Shown here piece after piece: positions 8,134-13,124 of a DNA stretch of 13,124 bases (its first letter is position 1; each line of letters begins with the position of its first letter). Origin of the DNA: an uncultured Clostridia bacterium (GTDB taxonomy: Bacteria; Bacillota; Clostridia; Christensenellales; UBA1242); NCBI GenBank assembly GCA_937992055.1, contig CALKLQ010000021.1, positions 1 to 13,124 of the forward strand, written 5' to 3'. The notes beneath the pieces are model-generated. The model saw only the letters and a program-made list of their open reading frames with translations, did not search any database and had not been told where the DNA came from. The translations under genes were made by a program, and so were the position numbers.

Positions 8134-8180
8134 ACAAAAATAAAAGAACTGCGTGTGCGAACGCAGTTCCGATTGGCGGA
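8120..8180 (-). repeat. Dispersed hairpin repeat, copy R3, doubling as a terminator
   Basis: 61 bases matching 4147-4207 with one difference (C at 8135 for A at 4162). The 9-base perfect hairpin GAACTGCGT/ACGCAGTTC lies at 8146-8154 and 8161-8169; on the minus strand it is followed by TTTTATTTTTG, so it probably terminates the minus-strand operon that ends at 8231. The conserved 71-base block found in R1 and R2 is cut off after GGCGGA; beyond it only short similarity remains, so this copy is truncated. Confidence 0.8.
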
Positions 8181-8230
8181 GCCAACGCTATCCAATTCTA
8201 ACTTTAAAGTCTATGTTGGAGATAAGTGGA

Positions 8231-8875
8231 TTAAATTATTTTTAAAAATAGTTCTGTAATTCCCCAAACTACTAATCCTGATATTATAGCACCTAAAACA
8301 CCCAACCAAAAACTTTCTTTTTGAAAAACAAAGTTGGTTTCTTTGTTCTGAGATTTGCTAATTTTTACTTTATTTCCTTTTCCACCTTCTTGTTTAATTT
8401 CAATCTTATTATTTTCTGACATAGTGACTTTTTCTTCGTCTTCAAAGTCTAAAATCAATTCTTCTAGTTTTGTTTGTATAAAACGAATTAAAGGGAAATA
8501 TGCTGTTTTTAAATATTTGTTTATTGCATCATTAAAGTTTTTCGTTGCCCAATATACCCTATGTGCTTTATATTGTAATTCTGTTTTATCATCGCAATCT
8601 TCACATAGTAATTTGTATGATGATTTTAAAAACTCTATTTCATTAACATTTTCAACGACTTCAACAGTATTTTGACCGAATTTAAAGAAATCTTCTGCAT
8701 TTTCATAATTTTTTAATACATCCTTAAAAATTTCTTTTACTTGTTCATTTGTATTGATAAAATTCTTTAAAGTAATTAATGGAGCTTTTCCTGTATCATA
8801 CTTTATGTTCATTACATCACTAGCAATATTATTAAAACTTTTTAAAATTTTTTTTACTTCTGTGCTTTTATTCAT
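8231..8875 (-). CDS. Uncharacterised protein with a C-terminal membrane anchor
   Basis: 214 residues, family not recognised. Residues 1-150 are mostly helical-looking and charged, with lone cysteines in CEDCDD. Residues about 155-188 are polar and glycine/lysine-rich (IKQEGGKGNKVKISK), a likely linker. Residues 189-214, FWLGVLGAIISGLVVWGITE and on, form a single transmembrane segment at the very C-terminus, so the bulk should face the cytoplasm. I chose ATG at 8875 over the ATG at 8902 because AAAGGA lies 6-7 bases before it; it opens two bases after the stop of the zinc-ribbon gene, so the two are co-transcribed and translationally coupled. Repeat R3 supplies the terminator. A soluble domain plus C-terminal anchor resembles membrane-acting defence effectors in layout only; no function is claimed. 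Confidence 0.75.
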   Translation of the reverse strand: MNKSTEVKKILKSFNNIASDVMNIKYDTGKAPLITLKNFINTNEQVKEIFKDVLKNYENAEDFFKFGQNTVEVVENVNEIEFLKSSYKLLCEDCDDKTELQYKAHRVYWATKNFNDAINKYLKTAYFPLIRFIQTKLEELILDFEDEEKVTMSENNKIEIKQEGGKGNKVKISKSQNKETNFVFQKESFWLGVLGAIISGLVVWGITELFLKII

Positions 8876-8877
8876 AT

Positions 8878-9312
8878 TTATTCCTTTGAACAATATGGAC
8901 AACAGGTTGAGATGTGTCCATTCAATATTTTAAATTCATGTTCACACTCAACACATTTTTTATTTGTCATATTGGATTCTTCTAAAATAGGTGGGTTTGG
9001 CAATGCTCTTTTTTTATGTTTTGTTGTAAGCTTAAAGAATTTATTGTTTTTGTTTGCGTTTTTAATAGTTTCAATTGTTAAATTTTCAGCAATTATTTCT
9101 TTACACTCTTCAATATAATGAATTCCTTCTTTTGTATAAAAATTTTCAGAAGAAGATTTTAGTTTGCAATAAGGACAAAATAATTCTGAATAATCTCCAT
9201 TCCCTTGAAATTCGTTTGTTGCTAATCTGAATTTTTGTTCACAAAAAGGACATTCGTATTCTAAAAATCCATCAGTATCACTTGATAAGTTAATTATAAA
9301 ACTTTTTTCCAT
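8878..9312 (-). CDS. Small protein with two zinc ribbons
   Basis: 144 residues, function unknown. Two four-cysteine zinc sites are clear: C21-PF-C24 with C46-PY-C49, and C120-VE-C123 with C138-PY-C141 (plus C137). Between them is a helical stretch (about 62-90) and a basic, proline-containing linker (KHKKRALPNPP). Such ribbons bind nucleic acid or protein partners; there is no catalytic motif. The start at 9312 is fixed by GAGGTG four bases upstream and by a good promoter just before it; a longer in-frame ATG at 9393 would lie inside promoter and terminator sequence. It is the first gene of an operon with the membrane-anchored protein, two bases apart, so the two products probably act together, for example as sensor and effector (inference). 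Confidence 0.75.
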   Translation of the reverse strand: MEKSFIINLSSDTDGFLEYECPFCEQKFRLATNEFQGNGDYSELFCPYCKLKSSSENFYTKEGIHYIEECKEIIAENLTIETIKNANKNNKFFKLTTKHKKRALPNPPILEESNMTNKKCVECEHEFKILNGHISTCCPYCSKE

Positions 9313-9316
9313 ATTA

Positions 9317-9357
9317 CACCTCGCGACTATTATAACACAAAAATGCAAATATGTTAA
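9317..9357 (-). promoter_or_regulatory. Promoter of the zinc-ribbon/membrane protein operon
   Basis: On the minus strand: TTAACA (9357-9352), 17-base spacer, TATAAT (9334-9329) with TG at 9337-9336, then GAGGTG (9322-9317) and ATG at 9312. Transcription would begin at about 9322, leaving a leader of only about 10 bases that is almost entirely the Shine-Dalgarno sequence. One of the best promoter matches in the window. Confidence 0.8.
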
Positions 9358-9365
9358 TATTGTTG

Positions 9366-9400
9366 TGACAAAAAAAGAAGAAGGATTTTTCAATCCTTCT
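9366..9400 (-). terminator. Intrinsic terminator after the 80-residue orphan gene
   Basis: Minus-strand arms AGAAGGATT/AATCCTTCT (9379-9400) with a GAAA loop, followed by a T-rich tail (9378-9371). It starts about 10 bases after the stop at 9410 and separates that gene from the promoter of the next operon. Confidence 0.9.
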
Positions 9401-9409
9401 CAAGTTGTT

Positions 9410-9652
9410 TTATTGATTGTTTTGCAAGTGAGAATAAACTTCTTTTGCGGTAAGATTTTGAGAGTTGCCAAAGGTTTCGGCAAAGTTTTTTAAGTCGGTT
9501 GCAAACATTAAACTTATTCGTTTAAGTTGCTGATTTGACATACTTGCTTTACCTAATTTTAAAGTGTTATCTTCAAAATTAAATTTGGCTGTGTTCTCTC
9601 GTAATTCTTCACAATCAACAAAACATTTTGTTTTGGTATCAGTCATAAGCAT
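9410..9652 (-). CDS. Small orphan protein of unknown function
   Basis: 80 residues (or 78 if the ATG at 9646 is used), no family recognised, no membrane segment or signal peptide. It has a charged N-terminus with KCFVDCEELRE, a middle stretch FNFEDNTLKLG, and a probable helix KRISLMFATDLKNFAETF. Neither candidate ATG has a clear Shine-Dalgarno sequence and a stop codon lies directly before the first, so the start is uncertain. Support for a real gene comes from a good extended -10 promoter about 75 bases upstream, a perfect terminator right after the stop, and a coding-like composition. It is transcribed alone, between the restriction-modification operon and the zinc-ribbon operon. A small regulator or antitoxin-like protein is possible but not shown. 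Confidence 0.6.
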   Translation of the reverse strand: MLMTDTKTKCFVDCEELRENTAKFNFEDNTLKLGKASMSNQQLKRISLMFATDLKNFAETFGNSQNLTAKEVYSHLQNNQ

Positions 9653-9701
9653 TTATATTTTTATATAAAAACTTGTTAGTAGCGATACCAATTTCAATCC
9701 A

Positions 9702-9735
9702 GACTTCAATTTTGAAGTCCACATTTATTATAGCA
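9702..9735 (-). promoter_or_regulatory. Promoter with adjacent palindrome for the orphan gene
   Basis: Minus strand: TG at 9735-9734 then TATAAT (9732-9727), an extended -10 with no clear -35. Seven bases downstream lies a perfect palindrome, arms GACTTCAA/TTGAAGTC with two bases between (9702-9719). It covers the expected start of transcription, so it is either an operator or a hairpin at the 5' end of a leader of about 68 bases. Confidence 0.6.
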
Positions 9736-9765
9736 TAATCAAGTAAAAATTACTATATTTTTAAC

Positions 9766-9790
9766 AAAAAACAAGTGGGTTTCACACTTG
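9766..9790 (-). terminator. Probable terminator of the restriction-modification operon
   Basis: Minus-strand arms CAAGTG/CACTTG (9772-9790) with a 7-base loop, followed by TTTTTTG. The stem is only six pairs. It lies about 190 bases after the second methyltransferase; the structured element at 9810-9902 in between may terminate too. Confidence 0.55.
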
Positions 9791-9809
9791 GTTTAAGCTT
9801 TGGGGAATA

Positions 9810-9902
9810 GACTCAAAATCGACTCTTTTATATTTTTGGTGTGAGTCGCCGGAAAGCCCGATAAAATGGGGCTTTTTGGGATTCAAAAATCGATTTTGAG
9901 CC
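9810..9902. other. Structured intergenic element with nested inverted repeats
   Basis: Outer 11-base perfect inverted repeat CTCAAAATCGA (9812-9822)/TCGATTTTGAG (9890-9900) encloses a second stem AAAGCCC/GGGCTTT (9853-9859 and 9869-9875) with a 9-base loop, and GACTC (9821-9825)/GAGTC (9843-9847), which competes for two bases of the outer arm. The central stem with TTTTT after it is a possible + strand terminator. No frame codes for protein. It is clearly richer in G+C than its surroundings. It may be a small structured RNA, a palindromic repeat or a miniature mobile element with inverted ends; the sequence alone does not decide. Confidence 0.55.
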
Positions 9903-9979
9903 AATTTCCTTATCCTGCTCGATATTTTTTAATGTTAATTTAAGTTATTTTTACCACGTTAAGACTAATTTTTGCAAAA

Positions 9980-10756
9980 CTATTTCTTAAATACAAATAT
10001 ATATTCGTGTTTAAACAAGTACAAGTTGTTTTTCAACGCTCTATAATGCCAAAGAGCTTGTTGATTTTGTTTTCCTTTCGTCTCATTAAAATTTTTAACA
10101 AGTATAGCTTTTAGTTTTAACTTATTCTTCATAAACAATTGCATACAATAAAATCCAAGTGGTATAACTTGACTATCTTTATACATATCGCCAATCACAA
10201 TAGCACAATATCGTCCTTTCTCAAGAATTTTTGTACTATCAACTATTACTTTTTCAAGTTTATTTAAGAATTCATCTAATGATTTCGTATTTGAAAGATC
10301 TTTTTCATTTTCGCTGAATTTTATAATATCCCAATATGGTGGGTGGTAGAGTATAAACTGAAAACCTTTGATATTATATTTTTCTAACAATTTACTATAA
10401 TCAAAATTTGAACTATCACCAACGTATATGTCTGTAATTGTTCCATTGTTTTGTTCTTGATTAATTAAATGCTTAGAATTTTTTGCAACATCTTCTTGTA
10501 ATTCAATACCAATTCCATTTCTTTTTAATCTTTGACATTCAATTAAAGTTGTTCCACCGCCAAGAAATGGATCTAAAACAAAATCGCCTTGCTTTGTAAA
10601 TCTTCTTAAAAGTTGATTAGGTATTTGTGGAACGAAATTGCCATGATAACTTGCTGAGTGTACTCCCGAATTATCACGCTTATCAATTATCCATAAAGAA
10701 TCCACATTTATATCTAGGTTTTTCCAATCAGTTAAATCTAAATCATTTATCTTCAT
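9980..10756 (-). CDS. DNA amino-methyltransferase (N6-adenine or N4-cytosine), second of the restriction-modification system
   Basis: 258 residues. The SAM-binding motif I is DPFLGGGTT (62-70), preceded by a motif X-like segment (HGNFVPQIPNQLLRRF) and followed by an acidic GIELQED. Catalytic motif IV is HPPYW at 138-142, where most relatives have D, N or S in the first place; PPYW is characteristic of amino-methyltransferases of the N4/N6 group (PF01555 type). It transfers a methyl group from SAM to an exocyclic amino group in DNA; which base cannot be told. The start ATG overlaps the last 14 bases of the endonuclease gene, so translation is coupled; no strong ribosome binding site of its own is visible. 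Alongside the D12-class enzyme it presumably protects the other strand of an asymmetric target. Confidence 0.85.
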   Translation of the reverse strand: MKINDLDLTDWKNLDINVDSLWIIDKRDNSGVHSASYHGNFVPQIPNQLLRRFTKQGDFVLDPFLGGGTTLIECQRLKRNGIGIELQEDVAKNSKHLINQEQNNGTITDIYVGDSSNFDYSKLLEKYNIKGFQFILYHPPYWDIIKFSENEKDLSNTKSLDEFLNKLEKVIVDSTKILEKGRYCAIVIGDMYKDSQVIPLGFYCMQLFMKNKLKLKAILVKNFNETKGKQNQQALWHYRALKNNLYLFKHEYIFVFKK

Positions 10757-11414
10757 TTTTATTCTTAAGTTCCTTATTTAATCTAAATCTCCATTCTGTT
10801 GGATTATACCAAAAACAACCTTTACAACCTAAATTAGGATCATATTTTTCATTACCATCATACCAATACTCAATAACTTTATATCCTTTGCCACGACAAC
10901 CTGTTTTAACACAATTTTCGCAAATTCTTGATTTTAGTAAATTATTCTCTCTTGTTAATAGCATAAATTTACATTGAATTTGTTCTTCTGTCATATTTGC
11001 AGAATTAATATCTTCATTTTTATCCCATCGTACTTGTGGAATTCTATGGTCAATTTCAAGTTTATTTGCAGGCTCAGTTCTTAGACTATATTCATCAACA
11101 CAATCATATACTTTTTTAATCCTATCAGCCAAGGCTTTTGGAATAGATGTCCTTGCTTTTAAACCTGTATCTAAAATCTCGGTTGAAAGCAATTTTCTAT
11201 GGATTGTATTAAATCCACAATGCTCACAAAACATTGTTTTATACCAATGACCTTGTTCATCTTGTGCCAATTGAATTCCTTTTTCTTGTCTCCAAACTTG
11301 CCAAGTCTTTGCTTGACCACTTTTTAGTTCACACTTTGTACAATGCCACTTTAAGTCACTCATAAGTTCGAAATCTTGATATTGAGTGCTTCCTTCTTTA
11401 AATGGGTTTTTCAT
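10743..11414 (-). CDS. HNH-type Type II restriction endonuclease
   Basis: 223 residues from the ATG at 11414, which overlaps the methyltransferase stop as TAATG with AAGGAG eight bases before it; an upstream ATG at 11447 is less likely. Two zinc-knuckle sites flank the catalytic part: C25-TK-C28 with C63-EH-C66, and C165-EN-C168, C173, C197-KG-C200. In between is an HNH/beta-beta-alpha-Me core: LEIDHRIP (D122, H123) and, 34 residues on, RENNLLKS (N157/N158, K161). The histidine would activate water and the finger would bind one metal ion to cut DNA. Sitting between two methyltransferases makes a restriction enzyme by far the likeliest role. HNH nucleases with two partner methyltransferases are known from Type IIS systems such as MboII and HphI; the recognition sequence here is unknown. 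Confidence 0.82.
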   Translation of the reverse strand: MKNPFKEGSTQYQDFELMSDLKWHCTKCELKSGQAKTWQVWRQEKGIQLAQDEQGHWYKTMFCEHCGFNTIHRKLLSTEILDTGLKARTSIPKALADRIKKVYDCVDEYSLRTEPANKLEIDHRIPQVRWDKNEDINSANMTEEQIQCKFMLLTRENNLLKSRICENCVKTGCRGKGYKVIEYWYDGNEKYDPNLGCKGCFWYNPTEWRFRLNKELKNKNEDK

Positions 11415-12463
11415 TAGTCGTTCTCCTTTTTGTTTTTTACCAAGCAATGTAAATATTCAATTGTTGTTGCTGCTTTATTTTTTCTTTTGCTATCTGCTTT
11501 AAATCTCCTATATTCTTGAGTAAACACTTTGTATTCACCATATTTACTCATAATGTTTTTTATGGTATCTAAACTCATTAAACCTTCATTATTATAACTT
11601 AAAAAGATATATTTAAAATCAGCATTTTTTATTAAATTTTCAAAAGCAATAGCGACTTTGTTTTTTATGCAAAAATCGCTTTTTTGAGATGAATATTCTC
11701 TTAATCCAGTCTTTCCCTTAATTTTCGGGTTGTCATTTCTAGCTATAGTTTCTAATATGTGATAGTTTGAACAATACTGCCTTTCGTTATAAGGTGGGTC
11801 AAGATATAAAATATCGCCTTTAATTTTTGTAATTAAATCATTGACATCTTCATTGTAAACTTTGCAGTCCACGTGGCCGATAGTGTATGGCAATGGAATT
11901 AGTTCCATATTTTTTTGTGCGGATTTTTTTAATTGTTTTAAATATGCGCCATAAACTGAAGCAGTATTAGCAAATTTATCAATTGAATTAATAAGAGAAC
12001 CAAGCAAAAAATAGTATTCATTTTGGTTAATGTAGTTTTCATTTAGCCAGTCTTCGATTTGTTTTCTTATAGCATCACATTTTTTTGCATTATAATCAGA
12101 AAAATACATTCTTCTAAACTCTTGGCCTTCTGTTCCTCCATAAGAATAGTTTTTGTAAATAAAGCCTTCGATTCCATTTAAAGAATTTAATTTATCTATT
12201 AGCTCTGACATTCTTTCTTTGTCAAGATTACCATTATTTTCAATCATATGTTTTGTAATAACATAACTATAATATTGAATATCGTTTGCAATTATCGAGT
12301 ATCCCTGTGATTTAAAATAACCGCCAACACAACCCGTGCCGGCAAACAAATCTGCGAATACCATATCATTTTTTGATTTGATTTCTTTTTCACTTTTTAA
12401 CACGCTATCTATTGAATTGTTAAGAAAATCTAACAAAGTAAATTTTGAACCTATATAATTCAT
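11414..12463 (-). CDS. D12/Dam-class N6-adenine DNA methyltransferase
   Basis: 349 residues of the D12-class adenine methyltransferases (PF02086). YIGSK at 3-7 is motif X, DLFAGTG at 38-44 is motif I for SAM, ND at 60-61 follows strand two, and DPPYN at 222-226 is catalytic motif IV, extended as ERQYCSNYH, a wording typical of restriction-associated enzymes. The region 80-200 between motifs I and IV is the target-recognition part (alpha order). It methylates the N6 of adenine in the restriction site. The start overlaps the regulator's stop as TAATG, with GGAGG seven bases upstream; its own stop overlaps the endonuclease start the same way. This places the protecting enzyme before the nuclease in the transcript, the order expected if DNA must be methylated before cutting begins. 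Confidence 0.9.
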   Translation of the reverse strand: MNYIGSKFTLLDFLNNSIDSVLKSEKEIKSKNDMVFADLFAGTGCVGGYFKSQGYSIIANDIQYYSYVITKHMIENNGNLDKERMSELIDKLNSLNGIEGFIYKNYSYGGTEGQEFRRMYFSDYNAKKCDAIRKQIEDWLNENYINQNEYYFLLGSLINSIDKFANTASVYGAYLKQLKKSAQKNMELIPLPYTIGHVDCKVYNEDVNDLITKIKGDILYLDPPYNERQYCSNYHILETIARNDNPKIKGKTGLREYSSQKSDFCIKNKVAIAFENLIKNADFKYIFLSYNNEGLMSLDTIKNIMSKYGEYKVFTQEYRRFKADSKRKNKAATTIEYLHCLVKNKKEND

Positions 12464-12672
12464 TATTTTGCCTCCTTAGAAATTTCAACAATTTCATCCA
12501 ATCCACAATCAAGAGTTTTGCAAATGCGCAAAAGAACATCCATACTTACTTGTTCATCTTTACTTAATTTTGCGAGTGTGGATGTTGCTATATCTGCTTT
12601 TTCTCTTAATTGAGTTTTTGTCATATCTTTATCAATTAATAGTTTCCAAAGTTTTTTGTATGAAATGCTCAT
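12463..12672 (-). CDS. Small XRE/Cro-type HTH regulator of the restriction-modification operon
   Basis: 69 residues, almost entirely one lambda-Cro-like helix-turn-helix. TKTQLREKADIATSTLAKL is the turn-and-recognition-helix region, followed by SMDVLLRICKTLDC and an acidic end. ATG at 12672 is chosen because GAGGT lies seven bases upstream; two earlier methionine-containing starts at 12690 lack one. It is first in the operon and its stop overlaps the methyltransferase start (TAATG), the layout of controller proteins that time restriction enzyme expression. It probably binds the symmetrical region just upstream (12721-12770), controlling its own operon and possibly the divergent recombinase operon. 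Target binding is inferred; the fold is clear. Confidence 0.85.
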   Translation of the reverse strand: MSISYKKLWKLLIDKDMTKTQLREKADIATSTLAKLSKDEQVSMDVLLRICKTLDCGLDEIVEISKEAK

Positions 12673-12702
12673 AATAATAACCTCTAACAATTTTATGATA
12701 CA

Positions 12703-12788
12703 AGTTTACTATAATTATATTTTTTTTGCAACAAAATATTTGAGATCGCGAATAAATTATTGCAAAAATATTTTTATAGCGGTATAAT
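12703..12788. promoter_or_regulatory. Divergent promoter region with inverted TTTTTGCAA arms
   Basis: Two arms, TTTTTGCAA (12723-12731) and TTGCAAAAA (12760-12768), face each other across 28 bases. Each holds a TTGCAA -35 hexamer. Rightward: TTGCAA (12760-12765), 17 bases, TATAAT (12783-12788), serving the 80-residue gene. Leftward: TTGCAA (12731-12726), 17 bases, TAAACT (12708-12703), serving the regulator. The centre contains TCGCGA. A regulator bound to the arms would block both -35 elements at once. The rightward promoter is strong by sequence, the leftward -10 is weak. Confidence 0.65.
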
Positions 12789-12811
12789 TAAGAAAATGCA
12801 AGGAGCAAAAT

Positions 12812-13054
12812 ATGGACGAGAAATATTTAAAATATGTAGAACTATTAAATAAAATATTAAGCAATCCAAATATCAATTTGGAAAAACAAGAAAAAGAACT
12901 TGCAAAAGAACTTTTAAAAGATTGTTTAAATCAAACTAATTTTGGAGAGAAAACAAAGGTTATTTTTAAAACAATGATTGATACTGCTGAAGATTTTAGA
13001 CAACTATATTTTGAAATGCAAGCGTATGCATCTTCAAATAATTTATATCTTTAA
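12812..13054 (+). CDS. Small acidic helical protein preceding the serine recombinase
   Basis: 80 residues, no family recognised. It appears helical throughout, with heptad-like leucines and lysines (KYLKYVELLNKIL, EKQEKELAKELLKDCL) and an aromatic C-terminal part (FRQLYFEMQAYA). There is no signal peptide, membrane segment or HTH. AAGGAG lies six bases before the ATG and a good promoter 24 bases further upstream. The recombinase gene opens 15 bases after its stop, so they form one transcript. Small genes next to large serine integrases sometimes encode directionality factors or excision regulators; that role would fit but nothing in the residues proves it. Confidence 0.7.
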   Translation: MDEKYLKYVELLNKILSNPNINLEKQEKELAKELLKDCLNQTNFGEKTKVIFKTMIDTAEDFRQLYFEMQAYASSNNLYL

Positions 13055-13069
13055 AAAGGAGAATTAACT

Positions 13070-13124
13070 ATGAAAAAAGCTGTTATATATGCAAGATATT
13101 CTAGTGACAGTCAGACAGAGCAAA
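13070..13124 (+). CDS. Serine recombinase (resolvase/integrase family), N-terminal start only
   Basis: The first 18 codons read MKKAVIYARYSSDSQTEQ and run off the window. The YARYSS-x-x-Q wording is the start of the resolvase catalytic domain: Arg9 and the nucleophile Ser11 attack DNA during site-specific strand exchange. The YARYSSDSQ form with a following EQ is common in large serine recombinases of integrative elements in Gram-positives rather than in small Tn3-type resolvases, but the length cannot be seen. AAGGAG lies eight bases before the ATG. It follows the 80-residue gene in one operon. Its presence suggests that the neighbouring restriction-modification genes are, or were, cargo of a mobile element. 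Confidence 0.85.
   Translation, partial: MKKAVIYARYSSDSQTEQ

Noticed and set aside
4147..8180. CRISPR array
   Set aside because: The repeats are only three, thousands of bases apart, with genes between them; no regular repeat-spacer pattern is present anywhere in the window.
8876..8902. Longer start (ATG at 8902) for the membrane-anchored protein
   Set aside because: It would overlap the coding end of the zinc-ribbon gene, and the ATG at 8875 has AAAGGA at good spacing.
9313..9393. N-terminal extension of the zinc-ribbon gene that looks like a signal peptide (SSFFVTTILTYLHFCVIIVA)
   Set aside because: These bases are the -35, -10, Shine-Dalgarno sequence and part of the preceding terminator; the hydrophobic run is a by-product of AT-rich promoter DNA. 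The ATG at 9312 has its own GAGGTG.
10627..10977. Plus-strand open frame of 116 codons
   Set aside because: It lies opposite the methyltransferase/endonuclease junction, which carries clear family motifs on the minus strand, and shows no ribosome binding site.
11415..11447. Longer start (ATG at 11447) for the HNH endonuclease
   Set aside because: The downstream ATG has AAGGAG and a TAATG junction identical in form to the regulator/methyltransferase junction.

Overview
AT-rich DNA (roughly 28-30% G+C by eye) with AAGGAG- and GAGGTG-type ribosome binding sites, several extended -10 (TGnTATAAT) promoters and many intrinsic terminators. Together with B. subtilis-type YhaO/YhaN homologues, this suggests a low-GC Gram-positive bacterium, probably an uncultured clostridial or related Bacillota. 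Species cannot be told from the sequence.

Layout. (1) 1-69: the last codons of a rubrerythrin-like gene and its terminator, likely ordinary chromosome. (2) 664-4039: a two-gene operon on the + strand for an SbcCD-like pair, a YhaO-type metallophosphoesterase nuclease and a YhaN-type SMC/Rad50-like ATPase with two membrane segments. (3) 4493-7990: one large + strand gene for a RecQ-like DEAH helicase (1165 aa) with an uncharacterised N-terminal third and a C-terminus that resembles the GreA/GreB C-terminal domain. (4) 8231-9312 (minus): a tight two-gene operon of a double zinc-ribbon protein and a C-terminally membrane-anchored protein, then 9410-9652 (minus), a small orphan with its own promoter. 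(5) 9980-12672 (minus): a compact four-gene restriction-modification operon of HTH regulator, D12/Dam-class adenine methyltransferase, HNH endonuclease and a second amino-methyltransferase. Two methyltransferases beside one nuclease suggest an asymmetric, Type IIS-like target. (6) 12812-end (+): a small protein followed by the start of a serine recombinase, divergent from the restriction-modification operon. This points to a mobile element or integration locus continuing past the right edge.

Between the modules lie copies of a dispersed repeat with conserved hairpins (about 390-500, 4147-4270, 8120-8180). Two copies share a 61-bp block that is 60/61 identical and directly flanks the helicase gene. 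The hairpins followed by T-tracts can act as minus-strand terminators. The gene content (DNA-end processing, helicase, membrane-anchored two-gene unit, restriction-modification, site-specific recombinase) is that of a defence/mobile accessory region assembled from separable cassettes. The most unusual items are the helicase/GreA-C-like fusion flanked by direct repeats, the unidentified zinc-ribbon/membrane pair, the repeat family in which a hairpin is kept although its sequence changes, and the mirror-symmetric divergent promoter region at 12703-12788.
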